A DNA stretch of 64,000 bases, from positions 186,001-250,000 of the forward strand of contig JAGBFA010000010.1 in NCBI GenBank assembly GCA_017936685.1. Reading direction: 5' to 3'. A model generated the notes under the pieces. It did no database searches. It was not told where the DNA came from and was given only the letters and a program-made list of their open reading frames with translations. This DNA comes from Alistipes sp. GTDB lineage: Bacteria > Bacteroidota > Bacteroidia > Bacteroidales > Rikenellaceae. Below, in pieces: positions 36,649 through 44,510 of this stretch; within the stretch, counting starts at the first letter, position 1; the number at the start of each line of letters is the position of its first letter. A program made the position numbers and the translations under genes.

Positions 36649-38004
36649 TTAACTCTCCTTAATCATTAGGTTAATACCGTCGCGAATAATCTGCTGGATC
36701 TCGATCTTCGAGGGATCGACGAACTCGCACAGCGCGAAATCTTCGGGCAATACTTCGTAGATGCCCAGATTCTCCATCTTGTCGATGTCCTGCGCCAGAA
36801 TGGCCTTCAACAGATACATCGGATAGATATCCATGGGCAGATACTGCTCGTAGAGACCCGTCACGACGAACGGACGCTCGCCGCCGTTGAGATTGGTATC
36901 GAGACGATAGGCCTTGCGCGGGCACAGCCACGAGAAGTATGCGCGCGATACAGAGAAACGGTGCGTGCGCGGCATGGCCCAGCCTAACAGCTCGTACTTG
37001 TCGCCCTCGGGGATAACCGTTATCATGTCGGCATCGGCCGAGATGTAACCGTCGGCCGCCACCTTGCGGCCTGTCAGCACGTTGCCCGAGATGATGCGCA
37101 CGCTGTCACCCTCGGCCTGACGGCGCAGGTTGCCGTCGAGGATCGAGGCCACGGGGGCACCGCTTATTATGCGGCAATACTTGGGCTCGGCCACCTCGCT
37201 GCCGACAACGGCTATGGTCTTCGACATGTCGAGACGGCCCGTGAGGAACAGACGGCCGATAAGAGCCGCATCCTGCACGCCGACAGTCCACACGATGTCG
37301 CCCTTGGCGATAGGATCGATGTGATGGATCTGCACGCCCACGTTGCCTGCGGGGTGCTTGCCCGAGAAGGTGTGATGCTCAACGCCCTCGATCGACGGCA
37401 TGAAGCCCTCGGCACCGCTTTTGGCCGAGAGATGCACGCGGCCGTCGGTCAGACGCGCCAGCACCTCGACGCCGCACTGCAAGGCCTTCTGATCCTCTTT
37501 GAGGACGAAGTTGTAGTCGGGAGCCAGAGGCGCGGAATCGAAAGCCGAGACGAACACGGCCTTAGGTTTCTGCTCGGGATCGGCGATAACGCCGTAGGGA
37601 CGCTGAACCAGACGGGTCCACAAGCCCGAAGCCAACAGGGTGTCGACAATCTCTTCGCGCGACGACTTGCGCAGATCGACTTTCGGGAACTCCTCGTAAA
37701 CCTGCTGGGCATCGGCGTCGACAACGACATTCAGCAGCTTGCGTTTCTCGCCGCGATTGACGGCCGAGACCACTCCGCTGACGGGCGAGGTAAAGAGCAC
37801 GCGGGGATTGTTCTTATCGAAGAACAACGCTCCGCCGGCCTTCACGCGGTCACCCACCTTCACCAACAATTTAGGAGTAACGTTCTCGTAATCAAGCGGG
37901 GACACGGCATACGAAGCTGCCATCGGCAAAACCGACAGCTGCTCGGCGGCGCGACCTTGAAGATTGATGTCGAGACCTTTACGTAATTTAATGTTTTTCG
38001 ACAT
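36649..38004 (-). CDS. nqrA: Na+-NQR subunit A
   Basis: A 451-residue peripheral cytoplasmic subunit that binds quinone. It begins IKLRKGLDINLQG, followed by the barrel-sandwich region (VKVGDRVKAGGALFFDK) and the NqrA-specific segments TFSGKHPAGNVGVQIHHIDPI and VGSEVAEPKYCRIISGAP; the C-terminal part has EVLPEDFALCEFVDPSKIEIQQIIRDGINLMIKE. First gene of the six-gene operon. Upstream there is only a weak TATTTTCG box near 38078-38085; the opposite-strand tatD-like gene starts 242 nt away. Confidence 0.96.
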   Translation of the reverse strand: MSKNIKLRKGLDINLQGRAAEQLSVLPMAASYAVSPLDYENVTPKLLVKVGDRVKAGGALFFDKNNPRVLFTSPVSGVVSAVNRGEKRKLLNVVVDADAQQVYEEFPKVDLRKSSREEIVDTLLASGLWTRLVQRPYGVIADPEQKPKAVFVSAFDSAPLAPDYNFVLKEDQKALQCGVEVLARLTDGRVHLSAKSGAEGFMPSIEGVEHHTFSGKHPAGNVGVQIHHIDPIAKGDIVWTVGVQDAALIGRLFLTGRLDMSKTIAVVGSEVAEPKYCRIISGAPVASILDGNLRRQAEGDSVRIISGNVLTGRKVAADGYISADADMITVIPEGDKYELLGWAMPRTHRFSVSRAYFSWLCPRKAYRLDTNLNGGERPFVVTGLYEQYLPMDIYPMYLLKAILAQDIDKMENLGIYEVLPEDFALCEFVDPSKIEIQQIIRDGINLMIKES

Positions 38005-38145
38005 AAAATTGTTTGTTAATGAATTGAATTAGTATATTTGTTAGTCTGTTAATTCTTTAACACTATAAAACGCGTGCGAAAATAGTAATAATTTCCCGGA
38101 TTTTCAATATCGGCGGCAATATTTTTCATCGAGGCACGAAATTTA

Positions 38146-38235
38146 GTATCTTTGGCTGCCGGCTGTGCCGAAGATACTCCCGCTCGGCAAAATGCAAACA
38201 AGTTTGCTTTTGCTCTTACTTATTCGTATATTTGC
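38146..38235 (+). repeat. Family D promoter-bearing palindromic repeat, single copy
   Basis: One unit plus the end of a decayed earlier one. GTATCTT...AAGATAC forms a first palindrome; GGCAAAATGCAAAC/GTTTGCTTTTGC the second; then TTATTCGTATATTTG. It has the same order as the tandem array at 8.4-8.6 kb, in the opposite orientation, and again directly precedes a gene. Confidence 0.8.
38203..38234 (+). promoter_or_regulatory. Promoter of the tatD-like operon, inside family D repeat
   Basis: TTTG (38203-38206), 20-nt spacer, TATATTTG (38227-38234). The ATG at 38247 follows within about 6 nt of the expected transcript start, so the leader is very short. Confidence 0.75.
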
Positions 38236-38246
38236 TTGCAGAAAAC

Positions 38247-38831
38247 ATGACTGAGAACGCATATATCGACATACACACTCACCGCCCCTCGGCGGAGGCG
38301 ATATGTCCCTCGCAGGCAGGCGTACACCCGTGGCAGGCCGTCGACGGGAGTATCGACATGCAGGCCATGCGGCAGGCGGATATGATCGGCGAGATCGGGC
38401 TGGACTATGCCGCAGCGGTCGATCGCAGCGTGCAGGAGCAGGTGTTTCGCCGGCAGTTGGAGATTGCCGTGCAGCTGCGAAAACCGGTTGTGCTGCACTG
38501 CGTCAGAGCCTTCCAACCGACAATGGCCATACTCAAAGAGTATGATCTGACGGGCGTGGTATTCCACGGCTTCATCGGTTCGGCAGAGCAGGCGACAGCA
38601 GCCGTCGAGCGAGGCTATTACCTCTCCTTCGGGCTACGTACATTCCGCTCGCCCAAGACGTTGCAGGCGTTGCGGCAGATACCGGCAGGAGGTCTCTTCT
38701 GCGAGACCGACGACGATTCGGTCGCAATCGGCGAGATCTATCGGCGTGTGGCCGCAGAGCGCGAGACGACCGTACAGGAGCTGAAAGCGCAAATAATAAC
38801 AAACTACGAAAAACTGTTTCGACGAATATGA
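38247..38831 (+). CDS. TatD-like metal-dependent hydrolase, short form
   Basis: A 194-residue protein of the TatD amidohydrolase fold. Metal ligands are visible: HTH in YIDIHTHRP (His10, His12), Glu in IGEIGLDY, His in KPVVLHC, His in GVVFHGF and Asp in LFCETDDD. TatD enzymes are DNases or peptidases of quality control, typically about 260 residues; this one is about 65 shorter, as many Bacteroidota members are. Start at 38247 because the frame's earlier start lies in the promoter. Its last 4 nt overlap tcdA (ATGA), so the two are translationally coupled. Confidence 0.85.
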   Translation: MTENAYIDIHTHRPSAEAICPSQAGVHPWQAVDGSIDMQAMRQADMIGEIGLDYAAAVDRSVQEQVFRRQLEIAVQLRKPVVLHCVRAFQPTMAILKEYDLTGVVFHGFIGSAEQATAAVERGYYLSFGLRTFRSPKTLQALRQIPAGGLFCETDDDSVAIGEIYRRVAAERETTVQELKAQIITNYEKLFRRI

Positions 38832-39556
38832 ACGACTGGTTGGAACGAACCGAACTGCTTTTGGGCGAGGAGAAACTATCGCTGCTGCGACGCGCCGATG
38901 TCCTTGTCGTCGGCGTGGGCGGCGTGGGGGCATACGCTGCCGAGATGATCGTGCGAGCAGGTGTCGGCCGCATGACCATAGCCGATGCCGACACGGTCGG
39001 CCGGAGCAACATCAACCGGCAGTTGGTGGCGTTGCACTCGACCGTCGGTATGGCCAAAGGCGAGGTGCTCGCAGCACGTCTGCGCGACATCAATCCAGAA
39101 TTACAGCTGAGAGCGGTCAACCGCTATATCAAAGATGCCGAGACCGATGCGCTGCTCGACTCCGACCGCTTCGACTACGTGGTCGACGCCATCGACACAC
39201 TCTCGCCCAAGCTGGCACTGATAAAGGGCGCGCTCGACCGAGGCATACCGCTCGTAAGCTCGATGGGTGCCGGAGCCAAGACCGATCCCACGCTCATGGA
39301 GATCAAGGACATATCCAAGACCCACCACTGCCCGCTGGCACACATGCTGCGCAAGCGGCTGCACAAGATAGGCATAAACTCGGGCTTCCGCGCCGTATTC
39401 TCGCCCGAGCCGATACGCGAAGGTGCCATGATTCTGTGCGACGAACAGAACAAGAAATCCAACGTCGGCACCATATCCTACCTACCGGCCATGTTCGGCA
39501 TAGGCTGCGCGTCGGTGGTCATACGCGACCTGATAGGTGAAATGAATCGAAACTAA
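38828..39556 (+). CDS. tcdA: tRNA threonylcarbamoyladenosine dehydratase
   Basis: A 242-residue ThiF/E1-like enzyme that dehydrates t6A37 of tRNA to the cyclic form with ATP. Nucleotide motif VGVGGVGAYAAEMIVRAGVGRMTIADAD near residues 27-52, the GRSNINRQLVAL segment after it, the adenylation Asp in YVVDAIDTLSPKLALI and the end block GTISYLPAMFGIGCASVVIRDLIG are as in TcdA/CsdL. The protein lacks the ThiF zinc CxxC pairs. It overlaps the tatD-like gene by 4 nt, and the dehydrogenase gene follows after 17 nt. Confidence 0.92.
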   Translation: MNDWLERTELLLGEEKLSLLRRADVLVVGVGGVGAYAAEMIVRAGVGRMTIADADTVGRSNINRQLVALHSTVGMAKGEVLAARLRDINPELQLRAVNRYIKDAETDALLDSDRFDYVVDAIDTLSPKLALIKGALDRGIPLVSSMGAGAKTDPTLMEIKDISKTHHCPLAHMLRKRLHKIGINSGFRAVFSPEPIREGAMILCDEQNKKSNVGTISYLPAMFGIGCASVVIRDLIGEMNRN

Positions 39557-39573
39557 CAAATAAAACCTTAACT

Positions 39574-40506
39574 ATGACAAAGATAGTTTTCTTAGACGAG
39601 TACAGCATCTGCGGCCGCGACCTCTCGGCCGTGACCTCGCAGGGCGACTACACGGGCTACGACAACACCTCGCCCGAACAGGTCGTCGAGCGTCTGCAAG
39701 GTGCCCGGGTGGCCATATCCAACAAAGTGGTGATCGATGCCGAGGCCATGCGCCGTCTGCCCGATCTGAAACTGATTTGCGTCGCCGCCACCGGCATGAA
39801 CAACATCGATCTCAACGCCGCCGCCGAGGCCGGCATCGAGGTGCGCAACGCCGTGGGCTACTCCACATATTCGGTGGCCGAGACCACACTCTGCTCGGCA
39901 CTGGCACTCAGCCGCGAGGTGGTCTATTACGACCGCTATTTCAAGAGCGGCGCATACGCCGCAGCCGACCGCATGTTCTGCTACGACCGCCCCACGCGAC
40001 AGATACGCGGCAAGAGATGGGGCATCATCGGTCTGGGCAACATAGGCCGCGAGGTGGCGCGCCTGGCCACGGCATTCGGCTGCGAGGTGGCCTACTTCTC
40101 CACCTCGGGTGTCGAGCGCAAGGAGGAGTACCGGCGCATGGAGCTGGGCGAACTGCTCGGCTGGGCGGATATCGTCTCGGTGCACTCGCCGCTGAACGAA
40201 CGCACGCGCAACCTCATAGGTGCCGCCGAATTAGCGAAGATGCGAGAGTCGGCCATTCTGATCAACGTCGCCCGCGGCGGCATAATCGACGAAGCGGCAC
40301 TTGCCGAGGCACTCGACAACAATACGATTGCCGGAGCCGCGCTCGATGTCTTCACGAGCGAACCGCTCAGAGAGTCGCCCCTCTACTCGCTGCGCGACCC
40401 CTACAAGCTGCTGGCCTCGCCTCACAACGCATGGTCGTCGGAAGAGGCCATCGACCGGCTGATAGAGTGCATCGCCGACAACATACGCAACTACATTGAA
40501 AAATAG
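39574..40506 (+). CDS. D-2-hydroxyacid dehydrogenase
   Basis: A 310-residue NAD(P)-dependent cytoplasmic oxidoreductase. The NAD fold is marked by WGIIGLGNIGREVARLATAFGCEV, and the active-site set by Arg in INVARGGIIDEAAL, Glu in VFTSEPL and His in LLASPHNAWSS. The general family covers glycerate, hydroxypyruvate, lactate and phosphoglycerate dehydrogenases. The length and the lack of an ACT domain argue against SerA; glycerate dehydrogenase/hydroxypyruvate reductase is the closest guess. Third gene from the family D promoter, followed after 36 nt by the GH127-like gene. Confidence 0.88.
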   Translation: MTKIVFLDEYSICGRDLSAVTSQGDYTGYDNTSPEQVVERLQGARVAISNKVVIDAEAMRRLPDLKLICVAATGMNNIDLNAAAEAGIEVRNAVGYSTYSVAETTLCSALALSREVVYYDRYFKSGAYAAADRMFCYDRPTRQIRGKRWGIIGLGNIGREVARLATAFGCEVAYFSTSGVERKEEYRRMELGELLGWADIVSVHSPLNERTRNLIGAAELAKMRESAILINVARGGIIDEAALAEALDNNTIAGAALDVFTSEPLRESPLYSLRDPYKLLASPHNAWSSEEAIDRLIECIADNIRNYIEK

Positions 40507-40542
40507 CGCACATATTACCTAAAACAAATAAACGATAAAACA

Positions 40543-42645
40543 ATGAAATCCAAACTGTTTGCAATCTGCGTCGCAGCCGTCGCCTTCACTGCGTGCGGCA
40601 GCGACTCTCCGCAGATCAAATCGGCCGAGGTGCCCATGGCACCTTACGCCGTATTCGAGGACGGTCTGCATGCCGACATCACGCCCGAGGGCTGGCTCAA
40701 AGAGATTCTGGTGCGTCAGAACAACGGTCTGACGAGCCACCCCGAGGCCATGTCCTATCCGTTCGACTCCAACCTGTGGGTGGGAGAGTTGGAGCGCGAC
40801 TCCGAGAGCCGAGGCTCCGACTGGTGGCGTTACGAGCAGACCGCCTACTACATCGACGGACTGACCCGGCTGGGCTATCTGCTCGACGACGAGAAGCTGC
40901 TGGCTGTCATGCAGGAGAACATCGACTGGGTGCTCGACCACCCGCTGCCGGCCAAGAAAGGTGTGCCCTACACCGAGGCCGACATCGACGAGATGCTCAA
41001 ACGCCACCCCTACTTCACCTCCGAGGTATCGGCCGATCCCAAGGCGCAGGCCCACAACAGACACATACGCGACGAGGTGGAGATGCAGCTGTGGATAGGC
41101 GCGCAGGATCGTCCCGAGGGACGTCTGGGCGTGGAGATAAGATCGATGGCATGGCCTTTCGCCGTCTTCTTCCGCGCCATGAAGGCCTATTACGAGGCCA
41201 CGGGCGACGAGCGCATTCCCGCCGCATTGGAGCGTCACTACCTGTCGTATCCGGTCGAGGAGATCGGGCGCAACCGCTTCGTGGTCAACGTCGAGGGCAT
41301 ACTCTGGACATACGCCCTAACGCAAAACCCGCAGCTGCTCTCACTCGCCGAGCAGGCATGGGCGCAGGGCGGCGCGGAGCTGACGCAGGAGAACTGCCTC
41401 GACGACTCGGAGCTGCACATGCACGGCGTCACGATGAACGAGCTGATGAAGGTGCCCATGCTGCTCTACCAGTACACCGGCAAGGAGGAGTATCTGCGCG
41501 CGGCACTCAATGCCGACTATAAGATGGAGCGCGACAACATGCTCGTCGACGGCGTCAATTCCAGCTCGGAGGCACTCGCCGGCAACGACGCTCTGGCCAG
41601 CCACGAGACCTGCGACATCAGCGACTACACGTGGAGCATCGGTTACTTCCTGATGGCCACGGGTGACGCCCGCTGGGCCGACCGCATCGAGAAGGCCATA
41701 TTCAATGCCGCCTTAGGTGCCATCACCAAGGACTTCAAGAGCATGCAGTATTTCTCGTGTCCCAATCAGTTTATCGCCACGGGCGACTCCAACCACAACG
41801 AATTCAAATACGGACTCACATGGATGGCATACCGCCCCATACACGAGACCGAGTGCTGCATCGGCAACCTCCACCGCTACATGCCCAACTACGCCGCCCG
41901 CATGTGGCTCAAAGATGCCGACGGACAGCCCGTAGCCGCCCTGTATGCCCCGAGCAGCGTCCGCTACGACCTGGGCGACGGCGTTACGGTATGTATCGAG
42001 GAGAAGACCGACTATCCGTTCGGCGAGAAGATCGACTTCGTTTTCAACTTCTATAAAGACGGCAAACGTCTCGACGGCAAGCAGGCGATGAACTTCACCT
42101 ACCGCATTCCGGAGTGGTGCGCAGCCGACACGCCGGGCTTCAAGACCGTCAGCCGCGAGTGGCAGTCGGGCGAGGTGTTCACCGTCGAGCTGCCCATGCA
42201 GATGAAGGTATGCCACAATCCTGCCGGCGGAGTGCACGTCGAGCGCGGTCCCATCGTCTACTCATACGCCATTCCGGCCGACGTGGAGGAGGATACGCAA
42301 ATCTACGAGAATCTCGCAGGCAAGGTCTCGGGCAATCCCGATTTCAAGAGTTGGAGCATGACGCCCGCAGGCAAGTGGAACTACGCACTCGACACCGACG
42401 CGCTCGACCGCATCGAGGTCTGCACGCACGACACCGCAGGCTTCCCGTTCGATCCGGGACAATCGCCCGTCACTATCTCGGTGCCCGTGGTGGAGGTCGC
42501 CGGCTGGGAGCTGGTCGACAACCGTTTCACACCGGCCCTGCCCGAGAGCATCGCCACCCGCGACGAGCAGCCGCGCTTCATCGAGCTGGTACCCTACGGC
42601 AGCACTACCCTGCGCCTGACCATATTCCCCGCCTACACGCGATAA
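40543..42645 (+). CDS. GH127-like (DUF1680) glycoside hydrolase lipoprotein
   Basis: A 700-residue lipoprotein (signal ending AFTAC, Cys18). An alpha/alpha barrel covers about 60-470: DSNLWVGELERD, WWRYEQTAYYIDGL near 97, ELHMHGVTMNELMKVPMLLYQYTG, ASHETCDISDYTWSIGYFLMATGDARWADRIEKAIFNAALG near 345-385 and HETECCIGNLHRYMP near 435. The ETC and ECC segments correspond to the zinc-binding Glu and three Cys of beta-L-arabinofuranosidases (GH127 and relatives). A beta-sandwich follows. Expected to remove arabinofuranose or a similar sugar from plant glycans at the periplasm or surface. No polysaccharide-utilisation receptor pair is near. Confidence 0.85.
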   Translation: MKSKLFAICVAAVAFTACGSDSPQIKSAEVPMAPYAVFEDGLHADITPEGWLKEILVRQNNGLTSHPEAMSYPFDSNLWVGELERDSESRGSDWWRYEQTAYYIDGLTRLGYLLDDEKLLAVMQENIDWVLDHPLPAKKGVPYTEADIDEMLKRHPYFTSEVSADPKAQAHNRHIRDEVEMQLWIGAQDRPEGRLGVEIRSMAWPFAVFFRAMKAYYEATGDERIPAALERHYLSYPVEEIGRNRFVVNVEGILWTYALTQNPQLLSLAEQAWAQGGAELTQENCLDDSELHMHGVTMNELMKVPMLLYQYTGKEEYLRAALNADYKMERDNMLVDGVNSSSEALAGNDALASHETCDISDYTWSIGYFLMATGDARWADRIEKAIFNAALGAITKDFKSMQYFSCPNQFIATGDSNHNEFKYGLTWMAYRPIHETECCIGNLHRYMPNYAARMWLKDADGQPVAALYAPSSVRYDLGDGVTVCIEEKTDYPFGEKIDFVFNFYKDGKRLDGKQAMNFTYRIPEWCAADTPGFKTVSREWQSGEVFTVELPMQMKVCHNPAGGVHVERGPIVYSYAIPADVEEDTQIYENLAGKVSGNPDFKSWSMTPAGKWNYALDTDALDRIEVCTHDTAGFPFDPGQSPVTISVPVVEVAGWELVDNRFTPALPESIATRDEQPRFIELVPYGSTTLRLTIFPAYTR

Positions 42646-42670
42646 CACAGGCCGGGTCATACTACTTTCG

Positions 42671-42700
42671 CAGCGGGCAAAACACATGTTTTGCCCGCTG
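42671..42700 (+). terminator. Strong hairpin after the GH127-like gene
   Basis: CAGCGGGCAAAACA and TGTTTTGCCCGCTG pair perfectly, 26 nt after the stop. There is no T-run, so termination is probable but not certain. Confidence 0.55.
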
Positions 42701-42715
42701 CTTACTTATAACCCT

Positions 42716-42968
42716 GCCACTCCGAGAGAGGGCTGTGCCCGACCGTGGGAGTCTCTGTACACACAGTTGTCACTCCGAGGAGCCGCAGGCGACGTGGGAG
42801 TCTCGCGGTTGGGATAGTAGCGGTCGTACAGGAACGTGTTTGCCGCCCAAAAGAGAGATTCTCACGTCGTGCGTTCCGCACTCCTCAGAATGACAGGGCA
42901 TGAATATCTGACTCGCACGTCGTTCCCAACCAGATTCTTCACTACGTTACACTTCGTTCAGAATGACA
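42716..42968. repeat. Family A hairpin cluster, copy 6
   Basis: Two H-type hairpins (apical GGGC/GCCC and GCC/GGC), one L-type (GTGCG/CGCAC) and an M half. With family B copy 8 it fills the gap to rpsU. Confidence 0.85.
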
Positions 42969-42988
42969 TTGTTAAGTGGGAATCGTTT

Positions 42989-43130
42989 CCAAAGAATTAT
43001 GCGCCATTTTTCGTCAAAAGGCGTTAGTAGCGGTGCCGACATGAAATTGGCGCGGATAGGCTGTACTTGCCGTACTGCCTATTCGCGCCAATGATTGAGG
43101 TGCCACTAATGACGCCTTTTCACGGAAAAT
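42989..43130. repeat. Family B long hairpin, copy 8
   Basis: Outer AAAAGGCGT/ACGCCTTTT, inner TTGGCGCGGATAGGC/GCCTATTCGCGCCAA. It ends 1 nt before the stop codon of rpsU on the minus strand. Confidence 0.87.
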
Positions 43131-43131
43131 T

Positions 43132-43323
43132 TTACTCCTCCTGACGATAAGTATGCTCTACATAGATAGCACGCTGCATAGCCTCGCGCTTGGCAATAGA
43201 GGGTTTGGTGAAGTACTGACGGCGACGAAGCTCCTTCAAGACACCCGTGCGCTCGTACTTACGCTTAAACTTTTTCAGGGCGCGCTCGATATTCTCGCCC
43301 TCCTTTACCGGCATGATAATCAT
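43132..43323 (-). CDS. rpsU: 30S ribosomal protein S21
   Basis: A 63-residue basic protein: PVKEGENIERALKKFKRKYERTGVLKELRRRQYFTKPS is the S21 core. S21 sits on the 30S platform near the anti-Shine-Dalgarno region; in Bacteroidota it helps hold the 16S 3' end, in line with the weak use of Shine-Dalgarno sites in this phylum. The start MIIMPVKEG agrees with Bacteroides S21. Its stop codon runs straight into a family B hairpin. Confidence 0.95.
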   Translation of the reverse strand: MIIMPVKEGENIERALKKFKRKYERTGVLKELRRRQYFTKPSIAKREAMQRAIYVEHTYRQEE

Positions 43324-43417
43324 AGTTGTATAACTTTTAAAATTTTAATAATCTGTTGAATGAATAAATTGCTACGTCTCTTGGCGAGACCTACGGCCGC
43401 ATGGGCCTGCGATGAAA

Positions 43418-44491
43418 TCAATCGGAAATAGTGCTGAATCGAAGATAGGGAGCCAGCCGCGCTGCCTCCTCTGGTGAAAATATGTCGTCATCGATCATCT
43501 CTTCGATTGAACCCCAACCTCCTTTCAATTGTCGTTGTTTAACTATACGCCTCAGAGTGCGGTCCGACACATAAGGGTGTTCGGCCAAACTCTTAGGAGT
43601 TGCAAAGTTAATATCAATTTTCCGAATTTTGCAACTATCGCAATAAATTTGTTTGGAAATTTTCTCGAAATTGGCCTCCGTAACGCTTTTCAGCTCGGCG
43701 AGCTGCATGACGGAGTGGTATCCGCCGAGCAGTTCGCGATAGCGGATTATGTCGCCGACGCTCTTTTCGCCTATGCCCCACACCGAGCGCAGGGCTGCCG
43801 AGTCGGCGGAGTTGAGTTCGAGCAGTCCGTTGTCGGCCGCAGCGGCCGGACGGGCAGGAAAGATAATATACGGAGCCAGCGTGTCGGCCATCTCCTGCGT
43901 CACGGCATAGCACTCGCGAAACTCCTCCATGTCGCGTATGCCTCCGATCATATCGCGGTAACGCACGATCAGCTCGGCCTGCCGCTTGGAGAATCCCACG
44001 CGGCGCAGATATGCCGCCGAGGCGGTGTCGATGGCGAAGGGTTCGAGATGAAGCGTGCGTGCCGCGCGGCTGTCGACATAGCGGCGCATGGACGAGCTGT
44101 CGGCAGCGGGACGAATGGCATAACGTTCGCCTATTATTATATAAGGTGCAAGCAGCTCGTAGAGCGAATCGCTCACGCCGTAGCACAGCGCAACGTCCTC
44201 GGCTATGCGATAGACCTTGCCGGCCGTGCGCCACTTTATGAGATTGACGGCCACCTGTCGCGGTACGCCAGCTGCGACCATCTCGCGAAAATCGGCCTCG
44301 TTGGGATCGAACGGCGACATGACCGTCGGCAGAGTGTCGACGGCGGCAGGTTCGGCTGCGTCGGGAGCCAACAGCGGATCGGAGCTTTCGCCGCTGCGAC
44401 GGTGCACAAGAAAGAGTGCCGCCACGACAAGCAGCAACAGCGGCAGCAGAAATGCCAGTCCGCGCAGATTATCCGATGTCGAAGATTTCAT
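43418..44491 (-). CDS. Membrane-anchored helix-hairpin-helix protein (ComEA-like)
   Basis: A 357-residue protein with one N-terminal membrane helix (about 9-30) and a Pro/Asp-rich linker, followed by several helix-hairpin-helix units: FDPNEADFREMVAAGVPRQVAVNLIKWR, AIDTASAAYLRRVGFSKRQAELIVRYR, ELNSADSAALRSVWGIGEKSVGDIIRYRELLGG and DINFATPKSLAEHPYVSDRTLRRIVKQRQLKGGW. ComEA proteins bind incoming DNA in the periplasm with one or two such units; proteins with four are common in Bacteroidota and their role is unproven. Last gene in the apparent lon-kds operon, 19 nt after ubiD. Confidence 0.87.
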   Translation of the reverse strand: MKSSTSDNLRGLAFLLPLLLLVVAALFLVHRRSGESSDPLLAPDAAEPAAVDTLPTVMSPFDPNEADFREMVAAGVPRQVAVNLIKWRTAGKVYRIAEDVALCYGVSDSLYELLAPYIIIGERYAIRPAADSSSMRRYVDSRAARTLHLEPFAIDTASAAYLRRVGFSKRQAELIVRYRDMIGGIRDMEEFRECYAVTQEMADTLAPYIIFPARPAAAADNGLLELNSADSAALRSVWGIGEKSVGDIIRYRELLGGYHSVMQLAELKSVTEANFEKISKQIYCDSCKIRKIDINFATPKSLAEHPYVSDRTLRRIVKQRQLKGGWGSIEEMIDDDIFSPEEAARLAPYLRFSTISD

Positions 44492-44510
44492 AGCGGCAAT
44501 GTGACAGGGG

